Both the position numbers and the translations under genes were made by a program. Shown in pieces: positions 36,761-47,465 of a DNA stretch of 64,000 nt (the first letter of the stretch is position 1; each line of letters opens with the position of its first letter). Under the pieces are notes generated by a model. The model saw only the letters and a list, made by a program, of their open reading frames with translations, made no database searches and was not told the DNA's origin. Source of the DNA: Ochrobactrum sp. CGA5 (lineage in GTDB: Bacteria; Pseudomonadota; Alphaproteobacteria; Rhizobiales; Rhizobiaceae); contig NZ_VCIG01000007.1 in NCBI RefSeq assembly GCF_006345815.1, forward strand, positions 62,001 to 126,000, written 5' to 3'.

Positions 36761-37783
36761 ATGAAAAAAATCGGCTTTCTTTCCTTCGGCCACTGGTCGC
36801 CGTCGCCGCAATCGGGAACCCGCTCCGCCAGCGACGCGCTTCTGCAATCGATAGACCTCGCGGTTGCCGCCGAAGAACTGGGCGCGGATGGCGCCTATTT
36901 CCGCGTGCACCATTTTGCGCGCCAGCTTGCATCGCCATTTCCGCTGCTTGCGGCCATCGGTGCAAAGACAAGCAAGATCGAGATTGGCACCGCTGTCATC
37001 GATATGCGTTATGAAAATCCGTTCTATATGGTCGAAGATGCTAGCGCCGCGGACTTGATCTCCAAGGGACGCCTGCAGCTTGGCATCAGCCGTGGCTCGC
37101 CTGAACAGGTGATCGATGGCTGGCGTTATTTCGGCTATGCGCCGGAGGAGGGCAAGACCGATGCCGATATGGGGCGCCAGCATGGCGAGGTGTTCTTTGA
37201 AGCGCTGAAGGGGCAGGGCTTTGCCCAGCCAAACCCACGTCCTATGTTTCCGAACCCTCCCGGTCTGTTGCGCATCGAGCCGCATTCGGAAGGCCTTCGG
37301 GATCGTATCTGGTGGGGCGCTGCCTCGGATGCCACCGCCGTCTGGGCGGCAAAGCTTGGCATGAACCTGCAAAGCTCGACGCTGAAGAAGGATGAGTCCG
37401 GCGAGCCGCTGCACATCCAGCAGGCCAAGCAGATTCGCGCCTACCGTGAAGCCTGGAAGGAAGCCGGACATACGCGCGCACCGCGTGTTTCGGTGAGCCG
37501 CAGCATCTTCGCACTGGTCGATGATCGCGACCGGGCCTATTTCGGCAATGGCGGCAAGGAGCAGGATTCGATCGGCTATATCGAGGAAGACCTACGGGCC
37601 GTCTTCGGGCGGTCTTATGCTGCCGAACCTGACAGGCTCATCGAGGAGCTGGCCAGGGACGAGGCGATTGCCGAAGCCGACACGCTGCTTCTCACCGTGC
37701 CAAACCAGCTTGGGGTGGAGTACAATGCGCATGTGATCGAGTCGATCCTCAAGCATGTCGCGCCGGGTCTTGGCTGGCGTTGA
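36761..37783 (+). CDS. LLM-class flavin-dependent oxidoreductase (luciferase-like)
   Basis: The 340-residue TIM-barrel protein belongs to the bacterial luciferase-like family: IGFLSFGHWSPSP at the N-terminus, GADGAYFRVHHFARQLASPFPLLAAIGAKT, IEIGTAVIDMRYENPFYMVEDA, and GRLQLGISRGSPE. Such enzymes use FMN (or F420) for monooxygenation; no substrate can be inferred. It is transcribed divergently from the binding-protein gene with 268 bases between, and a terminator follows, so it is monocistronic. Confidence 0.88.
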   Translation: MKKIGFLSFGHWSPSPQSGTRSASDALLQSIDLAVAAEELGADGAYFRVHHFARQLASPFPLLAAIGAKTSKIEIGTAVIDMRYENPFYMVEDASAADLISKGRLQLGISRGSPEQVIDGWRYFGYAPEEGKTDADMGRQHGEVFFEALKGQGFAQPNPRPMFPNPPGLLRIEPHSEGLRDRIWWGAASDATAVWAAKLGMNLQSSTLKKDESGEPLHIQQAKQIRAYREAWKEAGHTRAPRVSVSRSIFALVDDRDRAYFGNGGKEQDSIGYIEEDLRAVFGRSYAAEPDRLIEELARDEAIAEADTLLLTVPNQLGVEYNAHVIESILKHVAPGLGWR

Positions 37784-37794
37784 GGCGTGATGGG

Positions 37795-37832
37795 AACAGG
37801 CGTACAAACAGACCCACCGCCTGTTTTCATTC
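37795..37832 (+). terminator. Terminator of the LLM oxidoreductase gene
   Basis: AACAGGCG (37795-37802) pairs with CGCCTGTT (37818-37825) across a 15-base loop, followed by TTCATTC. It sits between convergent genes. Confidence 0.65.
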
Positions 37833-38996
37833 TATGCCGTAAATCGCCAGAAGCTGCTTCATGCGTTGGATAGCGAGGTTCGGCTGATCAAGCACATTGG
37901 CCTGATCGGCAAGGCGGAAGATCTCGGCGTAATGCAGGATGCCGCGCGCCGACTGCATTCCGGCAGGCATGGTGAAATGGCTTTGATGGCCGTTCAGCCA
38001 GGCGAGGAACACAATGCCTGCCTTGTAGTATTGCGTCGGTGCTTCAAAGATTTTGCGCGATAGGGGTACGGTCGGTTCGATGATCGCGCGGAAGCGGGCA
38101 TTGTCGCCCGCAGCGAGTGCGGCTAGAGCGCTGGACGCCTGTGGTGCGACGGCATCGAAAATGCCGAGCAGGGCATGGCTGTGCTTGTTTCCGTCGCCCT
38201 CGATCAGTGGCGCATAGTTAAAATCATCACCCGTGAAACACAGCACGCCTTCCGGCAGGCGGCTACGCAACGCGATTTCGTAGCGCTCCTCCAGAAGCGA
38301 AATCTTGATGCCTTCCACCTTGTCGCGATTGGCTTCTATGATACCGATCACCGTATCAAGCGTGTCGTCAAATGCCTGCGAACCCCAATAGCCCTTGAGC
38401 TGCGGATCGAACATATCGCCCAGCCAGTGCAATATGACCTTGTCCTGCGCATTGGCGAGAATATGGCTATAAACCTTGATGTAATCGTCTGGCGATCTGG
38501 CGATGCGCGCCAGCGCACGGCTGGCCATCAGGATGAAGCGCCCGCCGTGTTTTTCGATGAAACTGGCCTGTGTCTCGTAAGCCTTGATAACGTCATCAAG
38601 GCTTTTGGCTTCTGCCGGATCGAGATGATCGGTGCCTGCACCGCTGGCAAGGTCGGCACCTGTTACGGTCTTGCTTTCTGCCAGCGAGCGGCGGATCAAT
38701 TCCTGCGCGCCCGTCCAGTTCAAACCCATGCCACGCTGTGACGTGTCCATCGCTTCTGCGATCTGAAAGCCGAGGCTCCAAAGATGATGGCGGAAAGCCA
38801 TGGTCGCGTCCCAGTCTATTGCCGGATCATTCCATGGCAGGCGGTCCTTGAGCGGATTGGAAACGACGTGGGCCGCCGCATAAGCGATGCGATTGAACTG
38901 CGGCGGGCTTGCCGGGCGCGGGGTTGGTGTACCGCTCAACTTGTATGAACTCAGGCTTCCCTTGCCATCCGGCAATGTTACTTGATGCTCGCTCAT
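37827..38996 (-). CDS. DUF993, dihydrodipicolinate-synthase-like aldolase
   Basis: The 389-residue protein belongs to DUF993, distant relatives of the dihydrodipicolinate synthase/N-acetylneuraminate lyase class I aldolases. The candidate Schiff-base Lys is Lys231 in EGIKISLLEER, at the expected barrel strand. The family activity is not established to my knowledge; retro-aldol cleavage or condensation with pyruvate is inferred from fold. It is transcribed divergently from lacI, with a palindromic operator in its promoter matching that of lacI, so it belongs to the same regulon as the rightward operon. Confidence 0.87.
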   Translation of the reverse strand: MSEHQVTLPDGKGSLSSYKLSGTPTPRPASPPQFNRIAYAAAHVVSNPLKDRLPWNDPAIDWDATMAFRHHLWSLGFQIAEAMDTSQRGMGLNWTGAQELIRRSLAESKTVTGADLASGAGTDHLDPAEAKSLDDVIKAYETQASFIEKHGGRFILMASRALARIARSPDDYIKVYSHILANAQDKVILHWLGDMFDPQLKGYWGSQAFDDTLDTVIGIIEANRDKVEGIKISLLEERYEIALRSRLPEGVLCFTGDDFNYAPLIEGDGNKHSHALLGIFDAVAPQASSALAALAAGDNARFRAIIEPTVPLSRKIFEAPTQYYKAGIVFLAWLNGHQSHFTMPAGMQSARGILHYAEIFRLADQANVLDQPNLAIQRMKQLLAIYGIE

Positions 38997-39027
38997 ACCC
39001 TTATCGTTCCTCCGCTTGAATGGCTGA

Positions 39028-39056
39028 TTGTTATTTTAGAACGTTCCAAATAGCAA
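39028..39056 (-). promoter_or_regulatory. Promoter and LacI operator of the DUF993 gene
   Basis: On the minus strand, -35 TTGCTA (39051-39056) and -10 TAACAA (39028-39033) are separated by 17 bases. The spacer is filled by TTTAGAACGTTCCAAA (39035-39050 on the plus strand), a palindrome with a single mismatched pair. The core GAACGTTC is identical to the operator upstream of lacI. Confidence 0.75.
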
Positions 39057-39193
39057 TCCGGTTGTAAATTAAGGCAGAATTATGATTTGAGCAATTCTTT
39101 GTATTAAACTGGTACTTTCGCAAAGAGTTTGCGCTCAAAATCGGCTTTCAGTTATGGCAAAGTGAAGAGAAATGCCCGTTTCCGTTCCTGCTC

Positions 39194-39222
39194 TTGACAA
39201 TATTGGAACGTTCCAATTAAAT
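39194..39222 (+). promoter_or_regulatory. Promoter and LacI operator of the catabolic operon
   Basis: TTGACA (39194-39199) and TTAAAT (39217-39222) are spaced by 17 bases, a near-consensus sigma-70 promoter. The spacer holds ATTGGAACGTTCCAAT (39202-39217), a perfect 16-base palindrome of the type bound by LacI-family dimers. It also forces the lacI start downstream at 39247, so lacI is probably autoregulated. Confidence 0.82.
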
Positions 39223-39246
39223 CAGCAATCGAAACCGGAGCAGGTT

Positions 39247-41285
<2,039 letters not shown>

Positions 41286-41290
41286 GCATT

Positions 41291-42892
41291 ATGAGCAAGC
41301 ATATTTCATTTGCGCAAGCGGCTGCACTTATCCCAGACAGTGCTGTGGTTTCGGTGTCTTCATCCAGTGGCCTCGGCTGTCCGGATATGATGCTGAAAGC
41401 GATTGGCGAACGGTTCGATGAAACCGGCCATCCCAAAAACATCACCACGCTGCATCCGATTGCGGCTGGCGACATGAGCGGCATCAAGGGCGTCGATTAC
41501 ATCGCTAAAAAGGGGCTTTTGAAAAAGATCATCGGCGGTTCCTATCCGTCTGGTCCGTCGGGTGCAGAGCCGCCGCTGATCTGGCAGATGATCACCAATA
41601 ACGAGATACCGGCCTATAATATTCCGTCAGGCATCCTGTTCGATATGCACCGCGAAGCCGCTGCCAAGCGTCCCGGCGTGTTGACCAAGGTGGGGCTTGA
41701 TACTTTCGTTGATCCCAAGCGGCAGGGCACGGCGATGAACGACAAGGCGCGTGAGGAGCCGGTTGTCAAACATGTCAGTTTTGAAGGTGAAGACTGGCTG
41801 TATTTTCCCAATATCGTGCCGCAGGTCACGATCATTCGCGCCACCACAGCAGACGAACGCGGCAATCTTACCTATGAGCATGAAGGCGCTTATCTCGGTG
41901 GGCTGGATCAGGCGCTGGCCGCGCGCAACAATGGCGGCATTGTCATTGCGCAGGTCAAGCGCATTGCCAAGGAAGGCACGCTGAAGCCGCATGATGTGCG
42001 GGTACCGGGGGTTCTGGTTGATTATATTGTGGTTGATCCTGATCAGAAACAGACCACGCAGACGCTTTACGATCCAGCGATCTCAGGCGAGATTTTTCGC
42101 CCGCTCGACACATTCCGTTTGCCTGAGTTCAATATTCAAAAGGCGATTGCACGGCGTGTGGCGCAGGAGTTGCAGGCAGGAAGTGCGGTCAATCTCGGCT
42201 TCGGTATTTCCGCCAATGTGCCGCGTATTCTGCTGGAAGAAGGCTTGCATGGTGCGGTGACATGGGTGATCGAGCAGGGCGCTGTCGGCGGTGTGCCGCT
42301 TCTCGATTTTGCCTTTGGCTGCGCATCCAATGCCGATGCCTATATGCCGTCGCCCTATCAGTTCACCTATTTTCAGGGTGCGGGCTTCGATGCTTCGCTG
42401 CTCTCATTTCTTGAGATCGGGCGCGACGGTTCGGTCAATGTGTCGAAGCTTTCATTCCGTCCGCATGTCACTGCGGGCGCTGGCGGCTTTGTCGATATTA
42501 CCGCAAGGGCAAAAAAGATCGTCTTTTCGGGCATGTTCAATGCGGGTGCGAAATTGTCGGTTGCTGATGGCAAGCTGGTGATCGAAAAGGACGGTAAGCT
42601 CAAAAAGCTGGTTAATGAGGTTGAACATGTCACCTTCTCCGGTCCGCGCGGCGTCGCACAGGGGCAGGATATTACCTATGTCACTGAACGCGCCGTGATG
42701 AAACTGACGCCGGAAGGCATTGTGCTTACAGAAATTGCGCCTGGCGTGGATTTGCAGACGCATATTCTCGATCAAGCCGAGTTCCCGCTGATTGTTTCGG
42801 ACAAGCTTAAACTCATGGATGAAGCGCTGTTCCGTGACGCGCCAATCGGGCTTGAACTGCCGCAAAAGCCTGCGCGAAAGCTGGAGGCTTAA
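41291..42892 (+). CDS. Family I CoA-transferase (propionate/acetate CoA-transferase-like)
   Basis: The 533-residue protein is a single-chain fusion of the two 3-oxoacid CoA-transferase halves, like Pct/YdiF: N-terminal GLGCPDMMLKAIGERF region and C-terminal NLGFGISANVPRILLEE. The catalytic Glu is Glu328 in VTWVIEQGAVGGVPLLD, which forms the enzyme-CoA thioester. It would activate a carboxylic acid using acetyl-CoA or another donor. The ATG at 41291 was chosen over a TTG at 41282. The gene is five bases after Gfo/Idh and abuts the enoyl-CoA hydratase. Confidence 0.9.
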   Translation: MSKHISFAQAAALIPDSAVVSVSSSSGLGCPDMMLKAIGERFDETGHPKNITTLHPIAAGDMSGIKGVDYIAKKGLLKKIIGGSYPSGPSGAEPPLIWQMITNNEIPAYNIPSGILFDMHREAAAKRPGVLTKVGLDTFVDPKRQGTAMNDKAREEPVVKHVSFEGEDWLYFPNIVPQVTIIRATTADERGNLTYEHEGAYLGGLDQALAARNNGGIVIAQVKRIAKEGTLKPHDVRVPGVLVDYIVVDPDQKQTTQTLYDPAISGEIFRPLDTFRLPEFNIQKAIARRVAQELQAGSAVNLGFGISANVPRILLEEGLHGAVTWVIEQGAVGGVPLLDFAFGCASNADAYMPSPYQFTYFQGAGFDASLLSFLEIGRDGSVNVSKLSFRPHVTAGAGGFVDITARAKKIVFSGMFNAGAKLSVADGKLVIEKDGKLKKLVNEVEHVTFSGPRGVAQGQDITYVTERAVMKLTPEGIVLTEIAPGVDLQTHILDQAEFPLIVSDKLKLMDEALFRDAPIGLELPQKPARKLEA

Positions 42893-43684
42893 ATGCCAGA
42901 AAACGTAAATATTGATCGGATAGGAATCTCGATTGAGAACCATATCGCGGTCATGACGATCAGGCGGCCTGAAAAGCTCAATGCCTTTGATATTGAGCTG
43001 TTGCAGGAGCTGTCTGCTGCGTGTGACCGGGTGGAAGCGGATAGCAGCGTCCGGGTTGCGATCCTGACCGGGGAGGGCAAGGCTTTTTCGGCAGGTGGTG
43101 ATATCAAGGCATGGGGCGGCATGGAACCGGCAGAGTTCGGCCATGCATGGGTGCGCTACGGTCATCGCGTGTTCGAGCGGCTTGCAACTCTGCGGGTGCC
43201 GCTGATCGCTGCCATGAATGGCCATGCTTTGGGCGGCGGTCTGGAGCTGGCGGGTGCTGCCGATATTCGCATTGCAGAACGTCAGGCGAAGATCGGTCTT
43301 CCGGAAACCTCGCTTGGCATGATCCCGGGCTGGTCGGGCACACAGCGCCTTGTGCGCCGCTTTGGCGCGCAGATCGTGCGCCGCATGGTGTTGGGCGGTG
43401 AAATGTTCACGGCGGATGAAGCACTGTCGCATGGGCTGGTCGATCATGTTGTCGAGACAGGCGAGGCGTTGCAGGCGGCGCAGGATTATGCGGCGCGGGT
43501 GGCCAAGCGCGGACCGGCGGCGTTGGAGATTTCCAAACTGATGCTGTCTGTCGCCAATGGTGAGGACAATGGCACGGCAGTCGAGGCGCTGGGTTCTATC
43601 CTCGTCGCCAAGACCGGCGATCTCAAAGAAGGTACGCTTGCTTTCAGTGAAAAGCGCGAAGCAAATTTTGAAGGAAAATGGTAA
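42893..43684 (+). CDS. Enoyl-CoA hydratase/isomerase family protein
   Basis: The 263-residue crotonase-fold protein has the oxyanion segments LTGEGKAFSAGGDIKAWGG and GHALGGGLELAGAADIRIAE, and both Glu residues used by hydratases (in GGGLELAG and GLPETSLGMIPGWSGTQRL), so real hydratase activity is likely. It begins on the base after the CoA-transferase stop, and its own stop overlaps the next start (TAATG). In this operon it would act on the CoA thioester made by the CoA-transferase. Confidence 0.92.
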   Translation: MPENVNIDRIGISIENHIAVMTIRRPEKLNAFDIELLQELSAACDRVEADSSVRVAILTGEGKAFSAGGDIKAWGGMEPAEFGHAWVRYGHRVFERLATLRVPLIAAMNGHALGGGLELAGAADIRIAERQAKIGLPETSLGMIPGWSGTQRLVRRFGAQIVRRMVLGGEMFTADEALSHGLVDHVVETGEALQAAQDYAARVAKRGPAALEISKLMLSVANGEDNGTAVEALGSILVAKTGDLKEGTLAFSEKREANFEGKW

Positions 43685-45198
43685 TGAGCGTCGTCGTAAA
43701 GCCACAGCCGCTGAATGGGCTGGAAGTCCGCGAATTCTCCATGCTGATTGATGGCGAATGGGTGCAGAGCCAAAGCGGGAAAACCATTGAACGTGTGGCG
43801 CCTGGTCATGGCGTTACGGTCAGCCGCTATCCGGCCGGCAACAAGGTTGATGTGGAACGCGCTGTTGCGGCTGCGCGCAAGGCTTTTGACGATGGACGCT
43901 GGTCTTCCAGAACCGCTTCGCAGCGTTCGCTGGTTCTGTTGAAGGCCGCTGATCTGATCGAAGCGCGGGCAGAAGAGCTTGCCTATCTCGATGCAATTGA
44001 AGCCGGCAAACCCATTTCCCAGGTGCGCGGCGAGATTGCCGGTTCGGTCGATATATGGCGCTACGCAGCCGCACTCGCGCGCGATTTGCACGGCGAAAGC
44101 TACAATAATCTGGGCGATGGGTCGTTGGGTGTCGTGCTGCGCGAGGCGATTGGTGTGGTGTCGATCATCACGCCTTGGAATTTCCCGTTCCTGATCGTTG
44201 GGCAGAAGCTGCCATTTGCGCTGGCTGCAGGCTGTACGGCGGTGGTGAAGCCTTCGGAACTGACTTCCGGTTCGACATTGTTATTGGGTGAAATTCTGGC
44301 CGAGGCAGGTCTGCCGGACGGTGTTGTGAACATCGTCACCGGGACGGGTTCCGAGGTTGGCCAGCATATGAGCACGCATCCAGACGTCGATATGGTGTCG
44401 TTCACCGGCTCCACGGGTGTGGGTAAGCTGACCATGGCCAATGCGGCGCAAACGCTCAAGAAAGTATCGCTGGAGCTTGGCGGCAAGAACCCGCAAATCC
44501 TATTCCCGGACGCGGATATGGATGCCTTCATCGATGCGGCAGTGTTCGGCGCCTGGTTCAATGCCGGTGAGTGCTGCAATGCCGGTTCGCGACTGATCGT
44601 GCATCGCTCTATTGTCGATGAGATTGTCGGGCGCGTGGCCGATCTGTCAAAAAAGGTGATTGTTGGCGATCCGCTGGATGTCAGCACGCAGGTCGGCGCG
44701 ATCATCACGCGTGAGCATTTGACAAAGGTCGGTGCCTATGTCGATCAGGCCAAGAAGGCCGGTGCCGCAATTGCGCATGGCGGCGATGTGCTCGATCTCG
44801 GCCTTGGTCAATATATGGGGCCGACCATTCTTGCCGGGGTGAAGGCGGATATGGCCGTGGCGCGCGAGGAGGTGTTCGGGCCGGTTCTCTCGGTGCTTTC
44901 CTTTGATACGGTGGATGAGGCGATCTCTATTGCCAATGCGGTCGATTACGGGCTTTCCGCCGGTGTGTGGAGCCGCGATTTCGACACCTGCATGAGCATC
45001 GGTCGCAAGGTGCGTGCTGGCACAGTCTGGATGAACACCTTCATGGATGGCACGCCGGAACTGCCTTTCGGTGGTTATCGCCAGTCGGGTCTGGGGCGCG
45101 AGCTGGGCCGTCACGCGGTGGAGGATTACACCGAAACCAAGACACTCAACATGCATATCGGTGCACGCACGGGCTGGTGGATGCCGCAAGAAAAGTAG
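43684..45198 (+). CDS. Aldehyde dehydrogenase family protein
   Basis: The 504-residue NAD(P)-dependent ALDH has PWNFPFLIVGQKLPFALAAGC, the Rossmann GSTGVGKLTMANA, the general-base Glu in SLELGGKNPQ and the nucleophile Cys298 in NAGECCNAGSR, with the C-terminal LPFGGYRQSGLGRELG. It oxidises an aldehyde to the acid that the CoA-transferase could then activate. The start is the ATG overlapping the preceding stop; an ATG two codons earlier is possible. Confidence 0.94.
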   Translation: MSVVVKPQPLNGLEVREFSMLIDGEWVQSQSGKTIERVAPGHGVTVSRYPAGNKVDVERAVAAARKAFDDGRWSSRTASQRSLVLLKAADLIEARAEELAYLDAIEAGKPISQVRGEIAGSVDIWRYAAALARDLHGESYNNLGDGSLGVVLREAIGVVSIITPWNFPFLIVGQKLPFALAAGCTAVVKPSELTSGSTLLLGEILAEAGLPDGVVNIVTGTGSEVGQHMSTHPDVDMVSFTGSTGVGKLTMANAAQTLKKVSLELGGKNPQILFPDADMDAFIDAAVFGAWFNAGECCNAGSRLIVHRSIVDEIVGRVADLSKKVIVGDPLDVSTQVGAIITREHLTKVGAYVDQAKKAGAAIAHGGDVLDLGLGQYMGPTILAGVKADMAVAREEVFGPVLSVLSFDTVDEAISIANAVDYGLSAGVWSRDFDTCMSIGRKVRAGTVWMNTFMDGTPELPFGGYRQSGLGRELGRHAVEDYTETKTLNMHIGARTGWWMPQEK

Positions 45199-45203
45199 GA
45201 GTG

Positions 45204-46694
45204 ATGGCTTTGGGAGGACAGCCGGATATCGTCATCATCGGATCGGGTATCGGCGGCGCGACGGTTGCCGCCGGTCTGGCCGCATCGGGTGCTGACATTC
45301 TTATTCTGGAGGCGGGGGAGCGGCTCGCTGAAAGGCCGGAAAACCGCGATCCACGTGCCATTTTCCAGCGCGGCTTTTTTCGTCCGAAAGAGTTCTGGTA
45401 TGAGGCCGATGGCACGCCTTTCAATCCCGGTAATTATTACAATGTCGGCGGTAATTCCAAGTTCTATGGTGCGGTGCTGATCCGCTATCGCCGCGAGGAT
45501 TTTGAAGAGCTTGCGCATCTGGAAGGTGTGTCGCCCGCGTGGCCCTTTACATATGATGAACTTGAGCCTTGGTACTGCAAGGCGGAAGAGCTTTTTCAGG
45601 TGCGCGGTGCGTTGGGCGATGACCCGACCGAGCCCAATCACTCAAAGCCCTATTCCCATTCGGCGATCAGCGATGAACCGGCTATTGCTGATGTACGGGT
45701 GCGGCTGAAGAAAGCCGGGCTACATCCGGCTTCCTTGCCATTGGGTGTTGATATTGAGCGCTGGTTGGCAAAGGCCAAAACGCCGTGGGATGCGCATCCC
45801 AATTGCGATGATGGCAAGATGGATGCGGAAACCTGTCCACTTGCGGCGGCACTCAGACATCCGAATGTGCGGCTTGAAACATCGGCGCGGGTGACGCGAC
45901 TGGAAGCTGGGCCGGATGGAAAGACTATTGCAGCGGTGCATTATATGAAGAACGGCCAGACGCTGGTTCTGCGTCCGAAGCTGGTCATTCTCTCAGCGGG
46001 TGCGGTGCAGTCGGCAGCACTTCTGCTGCGTTGCGGATTGGCCAATGGTTCTGATCAGGTCGGCCGCAATTTCATGAATCACAATGCCAGTGCGGTAATC
46101 GGATTTGATCCGCGTTATCGCAATGACAGTGTCTACCAGAAGACCTTCGGCTTCAACGATTACTATTTGTCTGATGGGGCAGGTGGGCCGCCGCTTGGCA
46201 ATGTGCAGTTGCTGGGCCGTGTTTCGGGCGCAATCCTGAAGTCCAATATGCGCCAAGTGCCGGAATGGCTTTTGAACCGGATTGCCGGACATACGATCGA
46301 TTTCTACGCGATGAGCGAAGACCTGCCATCGCCGGAAAGCCGCGTGAGCGTGGATGGCGATCGCATTGTTCTGCATTGGGTGCGCAGCAACTGGAAAGCG
46401 CATCTGATGCTGGTCGACAAGCTCAAATCCGCGCTCAGACGGGCAGGCTTTCCGATCGTGTTCTCGCGAGCCTTTGACCGGCGCACGCCGTCGCACCAAT
46501 GCGGTACGGTCCGTATCGGCAACGATCCCGCGACGGCACCGCTGGATCCTTATTGCCGCGCTTACGGCCACCCCAACCTTTATGTGGTCGATGCGTCGTT
46601 CCTGCCGACATCGGCGGCGGTCAATCCGGCGCTGACCATCGCGGCGCAGGCTTTGCGTGTGGCAGATCATCTGAACCGGGAGATACTGGCATGA
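45204..46694 (+). CDS. GMC-family FAD oxidoreductase (first of two)
   Basis: The 496-residue flavoprotein has DIVIIGSGIGGATVAAGLAASG at the N-terminus, the GMC motif region NVGGNSKFYGAVLIRYR, and the C-terminal active-site His in SHQCGTVRIGNDP and Asn in VNPALTIAAQALRVADH. It oxidises an alcohol or sugar hydroxyl, feeding the aldehyde dehydrogenase. The ATG is only two bases after an AGGAG; a TTG two codons in (45210) has ideal spacing and may be the true start. Confidence 0.9.
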   Translation: MALGGQPDIVIIGSGIGGATVAAGLAASGADILILEAGERLAERPENRDPRAIFQRGFFRPKEFWYEADGTPFNPGNYYNVGGNSKFYGAVLIRYRREDFEELAHLEGVSPAWPFTYDELEPWYCKAEELFQVRGALGDDPTEPNHSKPYSHSAISDEPAIADVRVRLKKAGLHPASLPLGVDIERWLAKAKTPWDAHPNCDDGKMDAETCPLAAALRHPNVRLETSARVTRLEAGPDGKTIAAVHYMKNGQTLVLRPKLVILSAGAVQSAALLLRCGLANGSDQVGRNFMNHNASAVIGFDPRYRNDSVYQKTFGFNDYYLSDGAGGPPLGNVQLLGRVSGAILKSNMRQVPEWLLNRIAGHTIDFYAMSEDLPSPESRVSVDGDRIVLHWVRSNWKAHLMLVDKLKSALRRAGFPIVFSRAFDRRTPSHQCGTVRIGNDPATAPLDPYCRAYGHPNLYVVDASFLPTSAAVNPALTIAAQALRVADHLNREILA

Positions 46695-47455
46695 ACCGTG
46701 AAAGACCTGTTGCATTGGTGACTGGTGGGCGGCGCGGTATCGGGCTGGGTATTGCCCGCGCTTTGGCCGCCAAGGGCTTTGATCTGGCGATCACTGACCG
46801 TGAAAGTGACGAGGCCGTCATCCATGAATTGCGGGCGGTGGGCCGAAAAGTGGCTTTCTTTGAAAATGATCTTGCCGCGGTCGAGACGCATGAGAAAACC
46901 GTTTCTGCCGTGCTGGACGAGTTTGGCGGTATTGACTGCCTGGTGAACAATGCCGGCATGGGCTCCGTTGAGCGCGGCGATTTTCTCGGGCTGAAGCCAG
47001 AGAATTTCGACACGATCATGGGCGTGAACCTGCGCGGCACGGTGTTTTTCACGCAGGCTGTGGTGGCGGCCATGCTGGCTGCGACCGAAGTGCGTTTTTC
47101 ACGCAGCATTGTGACGATCAGTTCGGTTTCATCGGTGATGACTTCGCCCGAACGGCTTGATTACTGCATCAGCAAAGCGGGGCTTTCGGCCTTTGTGCAG
47201 GGATTGGCGCTGCGCCTGGCAGAGGCGCGGATCGGCGTGTTTGAGGTGCGCCCCGGTATCATCCGAACTGACATGACGGCCCGTGTCGCCGAACGTTATG
47301 ACGCGCTGATCGAAGGCGGTCTGGTGCCGATGAAACGTTGGGGCGAGGCGGGCGATGTGGGCGCTATTGTTGCAAGCCTTGCAGGCGGCGACTTCATTTT
47401 TGCCACAGGGTCGATAATCAATGCCGATGGCGGCCTGTCGATTGCCAAGCTTTAG
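46691..47455 (+). CDS. Short-chain dehydrogenase/reductase (3-ketoacyl reductase-like)
   Basis: The 254-residue SDR has the cofactor motif VTGGRRGIGLGIARALA, NNAGMGSV, a Ser in ITISSVSSV and the catalytic YxxxK in LDYCISKAGLS. It is coupled to the preceding GMC gene (ATGA overlap). Substrate is unknown; a hydroxy-acyl or sugar hydroxyl is suggested by the operon. The start at 46691 was chosen as the overlap ATG; upstream codons in the frame lie inside the GMC gene. Confidence 0.91.
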   Translation: MNRERPVALVTGGRRGIGLGIARALAAKGFDLAITDRESDEAVIHELRAVGRKVAFFENDLAAVETHEKTVSAVLDEFGGIDCLVNNAGMGSVERGDFLGLKPENFDTIMGVNLRGTVFFTQAVVAAMLAATEVRFSRSIVTISSVSSVMTSPERLDYCISKAGLSAFVQGLALRLAEARIGVFEVRPGIIRTDMTARVAERYDALIEGGLVPMKRWGEAGDVGAIVASLAGGDFIFATGSIINADGGLSIAKL

Positions 47456-47465
47456 GAACAGCGAG

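Noticed and set aside
42452-43705. 417-codon minus-strand open frame over the CoA-transferase and hydratase genes
   Set aside because: Antisense to two clearly identified genes, with no domain or ribosome site.
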